A stretch of 39,413 nucleotides of DNA from Candidatus Thorarchaeota archaeon. GTDB taxonomy: Archaea > Asgardarchaeota > Thorarchaeia > Thorarchaeales > Thorarchaeaceae. The DNA lies in NCBI GenBank assembly GCA_004524435.1, contig SDNO01000003.1, positions 1 through 39,413 of the forward strand, read 5' to 3'. A model generated the notes under the pieces. It saw only the letters and a list, made by a program, of their open reading frames with translations. It ran no database searches and was not told the origin of the DNA. This document shows, in pieces, positions 1-8,123 of the stretch; the first letter of the stretch is position 1, and each line of letters opens with the position of its first letter. A program made the position numbers and the translations under genes.

Positions 1-285
1 CCAGCCGAGTACACCATCACAAGAAACGGGACGGTTGTCACAACGGAGGTCTGGGACGGCGGAAACATCGCGATAAACGTCGATGGTCTGGACCCCGGCA
101 ACTACAGCTACACCCTTACTGTGGTGGACTGGACTGGCAATGAGGCGAGCGATACCGTTCGTGTTGAGGTTGAGGCTGGTGGCCTCATCCCAGGTCTACC
201 ACTGGATGATCCCATCGTCCTGCTCATCATCGCAGGCGTTGTTGTTCTGATCATCATTGTGGTTATTGCTAGACGCAGAAAGTAG
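1..285 (+). CDS. C-terminal end of an Ig-like surface protein with membrane anchor (5' end outside window)
   Basis: The frame is open from base 1 to a TAG at 283-285, giving 94 residues; no start is in the window, so it is missing from the ORF track. The visible part is the end of one beta-sandwich repeat (GLDPGNYSYTLTVVDWTGN), a short linker, one membrane segment of about 22 residues and an RRRK tail. The same repeat signature (G-Y-T-L-TV-D-GN) and anchor layout recur in the complete protein at 3405-5303, so the two are probably paralogous cell-surface proteins facing outward and held by a C-terminal helix. The fold assignment to an Ig-like/cadherin-like sandwich is from pattern only. The function (adhesion, S-layer or binding) cannot be read from this fragment. 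Confidence 0.85.
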   Translation, partial: PAEYTITRNGTVVTTEVWDGGNIAINVDGLDPGNYSYTLTVVDWTGNEASDTVRVEVEAGGLIPGLPLDDPIVLLIIAGVVVLIIIVVIARRRK

Positions 286-301
286 TATAGAACCATAGAG
301 C

Positions 302-346
302 GGCCATCCCGCGGGTTGGCCCTCTTCCCCCTTTCTTTTCCTATAC
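302..346 (+). terminator. hairpin plus pyrimidine tract after the surface-protein gene
   Basis: A 20-base inverted repeat at 302-321 (GGCCA, one T-T mismatch, CCCG and complement) lies 17 bases after the stop of the partial surface-protein gene. It is followed by a C/T-rich tract containing CTTTCTTTTCC. T-rich tracts are the main archaeal termination signal, so this is a likely 3' end for the upstream transcript. Confidence 0.5.
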
Positions 347-387
347 CCTGACCCACCGGGCCTAGCCGTTCTGCACAGGACACTATG

Positions 388-394
388 CTTATAG
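388..394 (+). promoter_or_regulatory. TATA-like box of the site-2 protease gene
   Basis: CTTATAG is centred about 28 bases before the TTG at 419. This is the distance expected for an archaeal TATA box feeding a leaderless transcript whose 5' end is the start codon. It therefore supports the TTG start over the in-frame ATG at 548. Confidence 0.5.
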
Positions 395-418
395 CCAAAC
401 CCTCCGATTTTCAGCTGA

Positions 419-1615
419 TTGGCACCCATCGGAGGGAATGATACCCTGTCATTTGGCAATGAATACCAAGACCGCGTCATTAGCTATCCTACCTTCACAG
501 AACTGAACGCAGCACTCTCACAATACTTCGAGGTTCTAGAGAGTTCGATGCAGTACAGTATGCCGACTTTCCTCTTTCGGTGGCCTGACAGTAGAGTCCC
601 CGAGCTTGATGAGCAACGCAGAGTCTTTGACGAGTTGGACAGGAAGGCCGAGAAACTGGGGGTCTGGCCTGTGGTTCGGTGGTACGATGAGGATGAGGGA
701 ATCTACAAGTCCCGCTTTGTGCCTGCCCAGAAAGAGGCCAAGTCGGATGTTCGTATCAACTATGCACTCTTCATCGCTACGATTGCGTCAATCGCTCTGG
801 GAGGTTTTCTGCAAGCAACAAGCCCCATTTTTCTGAGCCTCTTCTATCCCCAAGGCTGGACTATCCTTGATCTTGCATTTGTGACTATCATCTTCATCGC
901 ATCACTGATGGGTATCATCTTCACCCATGAGATGGGCCACTATCTGACGGCGAGGAGACGCGGCATCGATGCGACGCCGCCGTATTTCATTCCAGGACTA
1001 CCCCAGCTGGGCGGAACATTCGGTGCTTTCATCCAACAGAAGAGCCCACCAAAGAGTCGCCGTGACCTGTTTGATCTGGGGGTTGCCGGTCCGCTTGCCG
1101 GATTCGCTGTGACTCTTGTTGTACTCTTTGTAGGATTCTTTCTGTCTATCCCCGTCACTGCGGAACAACTAGCCGCGATAGATGCTGCGTTTCCAAACAT
1201 GACTGGATCGCTTCCTGTGCCGCCAGTCTTCTGGATACTCGAGATCGTTTTCTCAGGTTTCATTCCCGCAGGAGGAACCCTCTATCTACATCCAGTGGGA
1301 TTTGCTGCATGGGTTGGCTGTCTTGTGACCGCACTGAATCTGTTCCCTACGAGTCAGCTTGACGGCGGGCACGCTCTTCGAGCTATTGTTGCCTCTGATA
1401 AACACAAATACATCGGTTGGGTGGCGATTGCGGTCATGGCACTTGCAGGCTATTTCACCATGGCAATCCTAGTGATACTCTTGTCCCAAGGAGGAGAGCA
1501 TCCTGGACCACTGAATGACACTGTACCCGTTTCAAAGACCCGGATTGCTGTGTTCATCCTTGCCATGATTATCCTGGTGCTTGCGATACCGCCCATTGGG
1601 CTGGATATCTTCTAG
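419..1615 (+). CDS. site-2 protease-like membrane zinc metalloprotease (M50 family)
   Basis: The 398-residue protein is a polytopic membrane protein with the two hallmarks of intramembrane M50 proteases. These are the zinc motif HEMGH at about residues 170-174, and the third-ligand motif SQLDGGH at about 313-318, placed in a later membrane segment. Between them lies the archaeal/plant-plastid-type conserved stretch FIPGLPQLGGTFGAFI. The first ~110 residues form a soluble region ahead of the membrane core. Such enzymes cut membrane-bound substrates, often transcription factors or signal peptides; the substrate here is unknown. The start is TTG, supported by a TATA-like box at leaderless distance. 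The gene is monocistronic and convergent with the TBP gene, with a hairpin between the two. Family assignment is firm; the biological role is not. Confidence 0.92.
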   Translation: MAPIGGNDTLSFGNEYQDRVISYPTFTELNAALSQYFEVLESSMQYSMPTFLFRWPDSRVPELDEQRRVFDELDRKAEKLGVWPVVRWYDEDEGIYKSRFVPAQKEAKSDVRINYALFIATIASIALGGFLQATSPIFLSLFYPQGWTILDLAFVTIIFIASLMGIIFTHEMGHYLTARRRGIDATPPYFIPGLPQLGGTFGAFIQQKSPPKSRRDLFDLGVAGPLAGFAVTLVVLFVGFFLSIPVTAEQLAAIDAAFPNMTGSLPVPPVFWILEIVFSGFIPAGGTLYLHPVGFAAWVGCLVTALNLFPTSQLDGGHALRAIVASDKHKYIGWVAIAVMALAGYFTMAILVILLSQGGEHPGPLNDTVPVSKTRIAVFILAMIILVLAIPPIGLDIF

Positions 1616-1639
1616 CCGGCGAAACAAAACAAGAATGAG

Positions 1640-1671
1640 GAAGCACGCGGAGACATACACTCCGATGCTTC
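1640..1671. terminator. hairpin between convergent protease and TBP genes
   Basis: GAAGCA-CG-CGGAG, a 7-base loop, then CTCCG-A-TGCTTC forms an 11-pair bulged stem between the two convergent stop codons. On the + strand it runs into ATCTCCTTT. Its location suits a bidirectional 3'-end structure. Confidence 0.5.
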
Positions 1672-1678
1672 ATCTCCT

Positions 1679-2281
1679 TTAGAACCATTCTTCTTCTTCG
1701 TAGTCGCCCCAGTCTTCACCTTCGGGAACACGCATCACACCGAGTTCCAAGAGACGATCCATGACCTTCTCTGCAGCCTCATCAATTTGAGGCTCGAACT
1801 TGGCACCGGTGATGACCAGCTTGCCTGAGCCAAAGAGCAGAATGACTACCTTTGGATCACGCATTCGATAGATCAGACCAGGAAACTGCTCAGGTTCGTA
1901 GAGGGTGTTCTCAAGTTTCATCGCTGCCAGCTCAAGGTTGAGCTCAGCTCCGAGACTCGCGCTAGCTACGATATTCTGCACTACAATGATTGGTTTTCCT
2001 GTGATTTCAATTCCGGCCTCTTTGATGTTCTTCACAATCTTGTGAACAGCCTTCTTGGCTTCCTTCTCGCTCTTGGCCCCAGTACACACCATCTTCCCGC
2101 TGTTGAAAATCAGTGTGGCAGTCTTGGGCTTTTTGAGGCGATAGACGAGACCCGGAAACTGCTCAGGGTCAAACTCTACATTAGGCATTGTGGCAGCAAT
2201 CTCGTCTAGGTCAAGACGCTGATTGAGTATCACAGAAGCTACTACATTCTCGATTTTTGTCTTCGGCTGTGGTCTCGGCAT
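1679..2281 (-). CDS. tbp: TATA-binding protein (TBP)
   Basis: This is the archaeal general transcription factor that binds the TATA box and recruits TFB and RNA polymerase. The 200-residue protein has the two-fold TBP repeat. Residues about 8-95 (IENVVASVILN, EPEQFPGLVYRL-like, IFNSGKMVCTGAKSE) and 99-185 (VQNIVASASL, YEPEQFPGLIYRM, LLFGSGKLVITGAK) align with each other. An acidic tail (DYEEEEWF) ends the protein, as is common in archaeal TBPs. The ORF track starts 43 codons too early; the conserved protein begins at MPRPQPKTKIENV (ATG at 2281), which gives the usual TBP length. Several TATA-like elements lie just upstream. The family call is essentially certain. Archaea may carry more than one TBP, so this need not be the only copy. 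Confidence 0.97.
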   Translation of the reverse strand: MPRPQPKTKIENVVASVILNQRLDLDEIAATMPNVEFDPEQFPGLVYRLKKPKTATLIFNSGKMVCTGAKSEKEAKKAVHKIVKNIKEAGIEITGKPIIVVQNIVASASLGAELNLELAAMKLENTLYEPEQFPGLIYRMRDPKVVILLFGSGKLVITGAKFEPQIDEAAEKVMDRLLELGVMRVPEGEDWGDYEEEEWF

Positions 2282-2314
2282 CCATTTCCCCTGCCTTATA
2301 TATATCAGACTCAT

Positions 2315-2324
2315 CCTATATAAG
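2315..2324 (-). promoter_or_regulatory. TATA-like promoter element(s) of the TBP gene
   Basis: On the minus strand CTTATATAGG at 2324-2315 is placed to give a start about a dozen bases before the TBP ATG. Two further AT-rich elements flank it: TATATATAA near 2296-2304 and CTTTAAAAAG near 2329-2338. The cluster is unusually TATA-rich for this window; which element is used cannot be decided by eye. Confidence 0.45.
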
Positions 2325-2424
2325 GGTCTTTTTAAAGCTGACGAAGTGGGGCGCTTTTTTGACCAGTTTGTAGGATAATAGTCCAAGGAAAAGATGGATA
2401 TAGCAGACATGCATGGGAGAATCC

Positions 2425-3267
2425 ATGAGTTCTGTAACGTTGAGTGAAGGCACGTATGTGGGATATGATGGAACAGAGATGTTCATGTGCACTTGGCACC
2501 CCGAGGGACGACCCCGTGCTGTGATACTTGCCCTCCATGGTCTGGGAGCTCACTCGGGCCTGTTGTCCTTTGTTGCCAAATACTACGCCGAGAATGGCTT
2601 CAAGGTCTATGTGCCAGACCTGCGAGGCTTTGGACACTACTCGGGACTGAAGGGACACGTTGAGAGTTTCGATGAGTACACGAAGGACATAGATGTCCTT
2701 GTCACTAACATCATGAGCGAGCACCCTGAACTCAAGCTATTCTTACATGGGCATTCTCTAGGACCCCTGTTTGCCATCAGGTATTCTCTGGCTCATCCAG
2801 GAGTCTTCGATGGCTATGTGTTGCCCTGCCCGGCTGTTTCTGAGAGGCTTGAGATTAATCCAGTCGTCAAGGGTCTGCTTCGATTCCTAGCAGTGTTGAA
2901 CGTCAAGAAGCAGTTTTCTAATGGTCTTAACTACGACTATATCGCGAGGAATCCTGAGGTTGTCGAACGAAACAGGACCGACCCGCTCCGTTGGGACAAG
3001 GTGACTCCACGTTTTGCAGTGGAGGGTTTCAAGGCCCGAGAACATGCCTTCAATTCTGCAGAAGAAATGACGGATCCTGTAATCATTCTTCAGACCGGCA
3101 ACGACAAGATCTTGGTGCCAGAAATGAATCGCGATTTCTATGAGCGAATTGGCTCTGAAGACAAGACGTGGAGATTCTACGAGGATCTGTACCACGAACC
3201 TTGGGAAGATGAGGGCGGAGAGGTCATGCTTGAAGAAATGGTCAAGTGGATTGAGGCCAGAATCTAG
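2425..3267 (+). CDS. alpha/beta hydrolase, monoacylglycerol-lipase-like
   Basis: The protein is a soluble serine hydrolase of the Hydrolase_4 / lysophospholipase type, about 280 residues. The nucleophile elbow is GHSLG (Ser near residue 111). The oxyanion strand is ALHGLGAHSG, followed by PDLRGFGHYSG, a block typical of monoacylglycerol lipases. The probable catalytic Asp is in TGNDKIL and the His in YHEPWED. It probably cleaves acyl esters; the true substrate is unknown, and in an archaeon it may be exogenous lipid. Two ATGs are possible, 2413 and 2425. I prefer 2425 because GATATAGC is centred about 25 bases upstream and GGGAGA precedes it closely. The gene is divergent from TBP and stands alone. 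Confidence 0.88.
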   Translation: MSSVTLSEGTYVGYDGTEMFMCTWHPEGRPRAVILALHGLGAHSGLLSFVAKYYAENGFKVYVPDLRGFGHYSGLKGHVESFDEYTKDIDVLVTNIMSEHPELKLFLHGHSLGPLFAIRYSLAHPGVFDGYVLPCPAVSERLEINPVVKGLLRFLAVLNVKKQFSNGLNYDYIARNPEVVERNRTDPLRWDKVTPRFAVEGFKAREHAFNSAEEMTDPVIILQTGNDKILVPEMNRDFYERIGSEDKTWRFYEDLYHEPWEDEGGEVMLEEMVKWIEARI

Positions 3268-3321
3268 ATGGATTTCATGTTCCGTTCGCAAAGGGCTTGG
3301 TACAGGAGCGTTGCAGTCAAA

Positions 3322-3339
3322 ACCCTTTTATGCCTCTCG
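3322..3339 (+). promoter_or_regulatory. promoter-like motif upstream of the surface-protein gene
   Basis: ACCCTTTTATGCCTCTCG lies 83 bases before the ATG at 3405. An almost identical string (ACCCTTTTATCCTCTCG) lies 77 bases before the AsnRS gene. CTTTTAT could act as the TATA box, giving a leader of about 50 bases. The shared sequence at a shared distance makes it a candidate common promoter. Confidence 0.4.
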
Positions 3340-3404
3340 AAGTTCCGAGCCCTCTAGCCAAGCGACGGCCTAGTATACCTTGTATCAGTAGAGAGTGACA
3401 ATGG

Positions 3405-5303
3405 ATGATTGGATTCAGACGTGGAATTGCATCGATTCTATTGGCTACAGTACTTGTTAGTATGATTGCTCCCTGTATGTTTGCTGGACGAAACGGAGCA
3501 CAAATCGTTACCTACAATGGTTTCATAACGAGCGAAACGGAATTCAACGTGATCAACAGGACACTGAACATCGGGGGAGAGTTCAATGATGATGACTTTG
3601 AGTTCAGAGTCCTCAATTTTTCGGATCCGATTGACCTTGCCAATGTGAGTCTGTACTTCATTGGAAATAGCTCTCTCTATGACTCTTCTTTGACCGATGG
3701 GCTTGGTTATGCCGTCTTTGAAGATGTCCCGCAGGGTACGTATAACTGGGAAGTCACTTGGGAAGACGACCTTGAGGCCACCGATTCGGGTATCCTTATC
3801 TCTGATGGGCCTGAGGCTGTCATCGATCTGGAACTTGGTAATCTTGACGCAGAGAATGATGATGATGATCTCTATGGCACGATTACGGACGTGGAAGGAG
3901 ATCCAGCAGAGGGATTGAACTTTACACTGCTCTTCGCTGAGAATGCATCGCTCTATTACCAGACCCTCTTGGGTGTTGACGGTGTTGTAAATATCACCGA
4001 CATTCCTGTGGGAAACTACACCTGGCAGTTGATAGTAGAGCAGTACGAGTATGCTGGCACCATACTTGATCAGGCGAACTTCACAGCCGATGGTACAACA
4101 ATCAAGGTTCATCAAATCATTGGGCCTTTTGCTGGAAACCCGTGGTTCTACGATCTAGAGGTCTTTGTCTATTACGAAACCACTCAGGTTCCTTTCTCTG
4201 GTGCGCTTGTTAACGTCACGTACAAGAACGGAACCGAAATCCAATCAGAAACAACCCCCTCAAACGGAACGGCTCTTTTCATTGATTTGCCCATTGCCTT
4301 CGTGAACTGGACTATTACATACGCCGGGGAATTCTTAGGTGTTGGCAAGTACTTCAAGAATCTCACAACGGCAGACACAGACGTACGCCCACCAGTGTTC
4401 TCTTCACCCGGTGACCAGGATTTCTTGGTTGGTTCGGAGAATATCACGGTCACTTGGCATATTGAGGATGAATATCCTTCGGAGATTGCTCTGTATCTGG
4501 ATGGCAATCTTGAAGATGAAGTTGATTGGACGAACTCCTCATACGAGTATACTTACAACGTTACAGGATTCGAACTAGGCCTCTATGAGCTTCGCTTCGT
4601 TGCGACTGATCAGAATGACAACAGCATTGAAGACATGATTACAGTCCGCATCTATGAGAACGTGACTCCGTCGCTATCCGGGCCTGATGATGTCGAGTTC
4701 TTCTTCACCGAGACCGGCTACTCTCTTAGATGGAACATATCCGAGGAGAATCCCGCCAGCTATGTACTAAGGCGAAACGGCACTGAGGTTGAGAGCGGAA
4801 GCGTAGACCTCCTGGAGCCTTATGTGGAGGTTTCACTGGACGATCTCAGTATCGGTATCCACGTCTATATCCTGACCGTCAACGATACGAGCGGCAATGA
4901 AGCAACTGATGAGGTTCTTGTCAACGTACTGCCCGATATGGTCTCACCCGAGATTACTTTCAATCCACAAACCGTCTACTACTCGCAAGGGGACCTGAAT
5001 GTCATCCGCAATTGGACGGCTACCGACAAATACAAGGACTACTACACCATCGAGGTTGATGGATTCATTGTGGAACAGGATGATTGGACCTCCGAATCCA
5101 TTGAGTTCGATTTTGCGGGTCTTACTCAAGGTGAGCATTGGGTCGTCCTGACCGTCTATGATATCGGTGGTAACAGCGCTTCTGCGTCCGTGAAGGTGAT
5201 TGTATCCCCACCAACAATGGTTGTGATAGGAGCAGTATTTGGGGGAATCATTGGTCTGGCAATCGTTGTCTACTTCGTTGTTTGGTATATTAGACGCCGT
5301 TGA
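3405..5303 (+). CDS. secreted multi-domain Ig-like surface protein with C-terminal membrane anchor
   Basis: The 632-residue protein starts with a signal peptide (residues 1-28: RR, hydrophobic core, then AG). Three beta-rich repeats in the style of Cna-B/carboxypeptidase-regulatory domains follow, at about 70-120, 155-215 and 245-310, each with a G-x-DVP.G.YNW-like turn. Next come three Ig-like/cadherin-like repeats at about 330-417, 420-508 and 512-600 (signature: Y-dG..v....W ... GL..G.h...LTV.D..GN). A single membrane helix (about 604-628) ends in an RRR tail. Many N-x-S/T sites suggest N-glycosylation. The layout is that of an outward-facing, membrane-tethered protein for adhesion, envelope structure or ligand binding; no catalytic motif is visible. 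ATG 3405 is chosen because only that frame yields the signal peptide; an overlapping ATG at 3401 is out of frame. Confidence 0.88.
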   Translation: MIGFRRGIASILLATVLVSMIAPCMFAGRNGAQIVTYNGFITSETEFNVINRTLNIGGEFNDDDFEFRVLNFSDPIDLANVSLYFIGNSSLYDSSLTDGLGYAVFEDVPQGTYNWEVTWEDDLEATDSGILISDGPEAVIDLELGNLDAENDDDDLYGTITDVEGDPAEGLNFTLLFAENASLYYQTLLGVDGVVNITDIPVGNYTWQLIVEQYEYAGTILDQANFTADGTTIKVHQIIGPFAGNPWFYDLEVFVYYETTQVPFSGALVNVTYKNGTEIQSETTPSNGTALFIDLPIAFVNWTITYAGEFLGVGKYFKNLTTADTDVRPPVFSSPGDQDFLVGSENITVTWHIEDEYPSEIALYLDGNLEDEVDWTNSSYEYTYNVTGFELGLYELRFVATDQNDNSIEDMITVRIYENVTPSLSGPDDVEFFFTETGYSLRWNISEENPASYVLRRNGTEVESGSVDLLEPYVEVSLDDLSIGIHVYILTVNDTSGNEATDEVLVNVLPDMVSPEITFNPQTVYYSQGDLNVIRNWTATDKYKDYYTIEVDGFIVEQDDWTSESIEFDFAGLTQGEHWVVLTVYDIGGNSASASVKVIVSPPTMVVIGAVFGGIIGLAIVVYFVVWYIRRR

Positions 5304-5311
5304 TACTCTGA

Positions 5312-5338
5312 GGCCTCTTCGGAGGCCGTCACCCTTTT
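5312..5338 (+). terminator. stem-loop with TTCG tetraloop and T tract
   Basis: GGCCTC-TTCG-GAGGCC is a perfect 6-bp stem closed by a TTCG tetraloop, 8 bases after the stop of the surface-protein gene. CCCTTTTAT follows it. It would serve as a 3'-end signal; its T tract overlaps the promoter-like motif of the next gene. Confidence 0.6.
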
Positions 5339-5347
5339 ATCCTCTCG
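5331..5347 (+). promoter_or_regulatory. promoter-like motif upstream of AsnRS
   Basis: ACCCTTTTATCCTCTCG repeats, with one base missing, the motif found before the surface-protein gene, and sits 77 bases upstream of the AsnRS ATG. It overlaps the T tract of the preceding terminator-like hairpin. Confidence 0.4.
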
Positions 5348-5407
5348 GAGAGAGGCCAAGAATGGTCTATCCTAGGGATCAGGCCATCCCTACTGGAAGT
5401 TAAACAG

Positions 5408-6703
5408 ATGTCATACATTCACATAGACGAGATACTGGAAGGCAAACATGAAGGAGAAACAGTTGGGGTACGAGGCTGGGTCCATCGTATTCGGAAACAG
5501 AAGAACATGGTCTTCGCCCTACTTCGGGATCCTTCAGGCGTCGTCCAGACTGTCATCAAGGAGTCGGCCGTCAGTGAAGAGGACTATGCCGACGCTGAGA
5601 AGATGCTCATAGAGTCTCTCGTATCCGTCAAGGGTACAGTCAAGGCAGATGAACGAGCAGAGGGCGGATATGAGATTCAGGTGGAGGAACTCGAAGTTCT
5701 GCACTTCGCAGAGGAGTTCCCAATCACTGAAGACCAGAGCATTGAATTCCTGAACGACAATCGCCATCTGTGGATGCGGTCGCGGACCATGACCAACGTC
5801 CTAAAGGTACGGGATGAGGTCTTCCGATCCGCTCGGGAATACTTGAGGGATAATGGCTTCTATGAAACAACGTCTCCAATGTTCGTCGGAACGATGGGCG
5901 AAGAGGGGGCAGAGCTATTCACTGTGAAGTACTTCGGTAAGAAGATGTACTTGACCCAGACCTCACAGATGCACCTTGAGCCGCAGCTCTTCGCGTTGGA
6001 GCGGGTCTTCACTCTTGCCCCGTCGTTCCGGGGAGAGAAGTCTAGAACACGGAAACATCTGACTGAGTACTGGCATTTGGAAGCAGAGGAGGCCTGGTGT
6101 GACCATGATTGCAACATCAAGCGGCAGGAGGAACTCATCTCTCATATGTGCCAGAGCGTAGCCACCAAGTGCGAGGGAATACTCAAAGAAATGGAGATTA
6201 GTCCCGAACGTCTTTTCAGAATTGAATCCCCGTTTGAACGCATGACCTACGACAAGGCCATCGAGTACTGTCAAGCAGAGGGTCTAGATATCTCCTGGGG
6301 CGAGGATATCCGTACCGAGGCAGAGGATATTCTCACAAAGGACCGTGACTCCTTCTTGGTGATAGAGTGTTATCCCAAGGAAATCAAGAGCTTCTATATG
6401 AAGCACAACCCTGAGGACCCTCGAACCTATCTCAACAACGACTTGCTGGCACCTGAGGGATATGGAGAGATTATTGGGGGAAGCCAGCGAGAAGATGACG
6501 CTGAGAAGATTCTTGAGAACCTGAGGAGGATAGGTGATGATCCCAAGAAATACGAGTGGTATATTGACATTCGCCGCTACGGAAGTGTTGTCCACTCGGG
6601 ATTCGGAGTTGGCCTAGATCGATTGATTATGTGGATGTTGAAGCTTGAACATATCCGCGATTCTGTTCCTTTCCCTCGGACTGTGACAAGGGTGTATCCG
6701 TGA
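5408..6703 (+). CDS. asnS: asparaginyl-tRNA synthetase
   Basis: This is a class IIb aminoacyl-tRNA synthetase that charges tRNA-Asn. The 431-residue protein has an N-terminal OB-fold anticodon-binding domain (residues about 17-100, GWVHRIRKQKNMVF). Motif 2 is FRGEKSRTRKHLTEYWHLE (207-225), and motif 3 is GFGVGLDRLIMW (398-409). The block EIIGGSQRED and the SFYMKHNPED segment resemble archaeal AsnRS, whereas aspartyl enzymes typically have a SGAQR version; hence AsnRS rather than AspRS. Length is normal for the archaeal family. It follows the surface-protein gene after a terminator-like hairpin and has its own promoter-like motif. The remaining risk is an Asp/Asn misassignment between these close relatives. 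Confidence 0.92.
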   Translation: MSYIHIDEILEGKHEGETVGVRGWVHRIRKQKNMVFALLRDPSGVVQTVIKESAVSEEDYADAEKMLIESLVSVKGTVKADERAEGGYEIQVEELEVLHFAEEFPITEDQSIEFLNDNRHLWMRSRTMTNVLKVRDEVFRSAREYLRDNGFYETTSPMFVGTMGEEGAELFTVKYFGKKMYLTQTSQMHLEPQLFALERVFTLAPSFRGEKSRTRKHLTEYWHLEAEEAWCDHDCNIKRQEELISHMCQSVATKCEGILKEMEISPERLFRIESPFERMTYDKAIEYCQAEGLDISWGEDIRTEAEDILTKDRDSFLVIECYPKEIKSFYMKHNPEDPRTYLNNDLLAPEGYGEIIGGSQREDDAEKILENLRRIGDDPKKYEWYIDIRRYGSVVHSGFGVGLDRLIMWMLKLEHIRDSVPFPRTVTRVYP

Positions 6704-6830
6704 ATACTACTGGGAGTCCGAAAGCCGGCTCTAGTCTTAGTACTCTCGGTCTACTGGTGAGAAGCTGGCGAATCAAACCATTTCCCAAGACTCATAAATC
6801 AGTAAACGCTTGTTAATATGAGATTCGCCG

Positions 6831-7808
6831 TTGCAACTTGAGTTCATATACAACATAATCGATGCCATCAGAAACAATTGGGCATTCATCTATCCTCTAC
6901 TGGTTCTCATCGTCGAACTTGTGATTCTCGGGGTCGTCTACGCGGTGACAACCCGGGGTATCACAAATCGGCTCCGTGACTCCGGAGTTTCTCGTGAGGC
7001 TTCCACGGGTATGGTCCTCATCATCCGAATCGTATTCTTTGTTGTGGCCATCGTGTTGTCCGTGAACGCTTTCGGTCCTGACCTCGCTGCTCTTATCTCG
7101 CTTTCAACGCTGTTTGGAACAGCATTGGGACTGGCATTTTCTCAGGCTGTCAGCGGCTTAGTGAATGGTGTCTATATTCTTGTAGCCAGACCGTTCCGTG
7201 TTGGGGATTACGTTCGAATCGGCGACGTAGAGGGTGTTGTGACGGACATCACCCTGAACTATACTCGAATCCTCCAACCAGACGAAACCCGTATCCGACT
7301 ACCTAACACCAATGTTCTATCTACCAGAGTAACAAACTTCCGCGTCCCTGTGGAGGACGTAATCCAAGATGTGACGAAGGAACGCCTTTCTACGGATGAC
7401 TACTCACTTCGTCGGAGGCTGACAACTGCACTGTACCGCCTGAGGAAGGTGGCGACTGGTGAAGTAGCCTATAGATACACGTTCGATCTCACATTGCATT
7501 ACACTCTTGACCATGTACGTTCCCGGAGGCATTTCGCAGTCGTCTGTCAGAAATGGGATGACCGTTTTCTGGTGACACCAGAGTTTCAAGTGTGGGCATC
7601 GGACTCTAACGGCATAACTTACAGATTCACGATAGTTGCTGAGGAGCCCTCCGATCTCATCAAGCATGTTGGGCCACTCATGAACGAGCTATTGATGGTC
7701 TATTCGGAGGAAGCAGATGTTCATGAGGAACCTCCTGATGTGCCCATTTCAAAATCCAAGGCCGTGCCGCACGAATCGAGCTCGAAATCTTCGAGAACAG
7801 AATCATAG
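6831..7808 (+). CDS. MscS-type mechanosensitive channel
   Basis: Small-conductance mechanosensitive channels open under membrane tension and release solutes in osmotic downshock. The 325-residue protein has three membrane helices (about 18-40, 60-80, 85-118). TM3 and the following beta domain carry the family signature: GTALGLAFSQAVSGLVNGVY, then RPFRVGDYVRIGDVEGVVTDI and LPNTNVLST. A mixed alpha/beta cytoplasmic domain follows, and the last ~25 residues are Ser/Lys-rich and probably disordered. The start is TTG; the only nearby ATG (6818) runs into a stop after seven codons. ACTCATAAATC about 35-40 bases upstream is a reasonable TATA box. The gene is monocistronic and convergent with the ABC operon. 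Confidence 0.93.
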   Translation: MQLEFIYNIIDAIRNNWAFIYPLLVLIVELVILGVVYAVTTRGITNRLRDSGVSREASTGMVLIIRIVFFVVAIVLSVNAFGPDLAALISLSTLFGTALGLAFSQAVSGLVNGVYILVARPFRVGDYVRIGDVEGVVTDITLNYTRILQPDETRIRLPNTNVLSTRVTNFRVPVEDVIQDVTKERLSTDDYSLRRRLTTALYRLRKVATGEVAYRYTFDLTLHYTLDHVRSRRHFAVVCQKWDDRFLVTPEFQVWASDSNGITYRFTIVAEEPSDLIKHVGPLMNELLMVYSEEADVHEEPPDVPISKSKAVPHESSSKSSRTES

Positions 7809-7855
7809 ATATCCTCCGGTCAGTATTAGGCGGGATTGTTATGCGATTTCCTCTT

Positions 7856-8083
7856 CTACTCAGCAGATTGCTGTCTTGATTGAAGTTCTGCTTGGTGGAT
7901 GCGGACCCAATGAAGAGAGAAGACCAGAGCGAACAGGCCGCCTACTGTGGGAATAAGCCAGAGCGGGTTTGCCCATGGATGGTCCAACCATAGAGTCAGT
8001 AGGTAAACATTCAGTGAGAAGAAGAAGACTCCAAATGAGGCAATCGTTGCGAAGAATGACCATGGTATCTCTGTGGCGTCCAT
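7856..8083 (-). CDS. small two-helix membrane protein, last gene of the ABC operon
   Basis: The 75-residue protein has two hydrophobic segments (about 8-32 and 38-62) and a polar C-terminus (IHQAELQSRQQSAE). I do not recognise the family. It starts 40 bases after the stop of the second AbrB-fused ATPase on the same strand, so it is likely the distal gene of the transporter operon. The AT-poor, membrane-like composition and unbroken frame argue for a real gene, although no strong Shine-Dalgarno motif precedes it. It could be an accessory subunit of the exporter, or simply a co-transcribed gene. Confidence 0.6.
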   Translation of the reverse strand: MDATEIPWSFFATIASFGVFFFSLNVYLLTLWLDHPWANPLWLIPTVGGLFALVFSLHWVRIHQAELQSRQQSAE

Positions 8084-8123
8084 TTGAGATCAGCTCAGGA
8101 TGAATGGCTGTTTCTTTCCATGC

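Noticed and set aside
2332-2724. 130-residue minus-strand ORF between the TBP and hydrolase genes.
   Set aside because: Overlaps both the TBP promoter and the hydrolase coding region; no motif or start signal.
3438-4115. 225-residue minus-strand ORF inside the Ig-like surface-protein gene.
   Set aside because: Mirror of a real signal-peptide-bearing gene; composition is not protein-like.
6704-6830. GC-rich intergenic stretch (GAAAGCCGGCTC...) before the MscS gene, examined as a possible tRNA or small RNA.
   Set aside because: No T-loop consensus, no cloverleaf pairing; only the TATA-like CTCATAAATC stands out.
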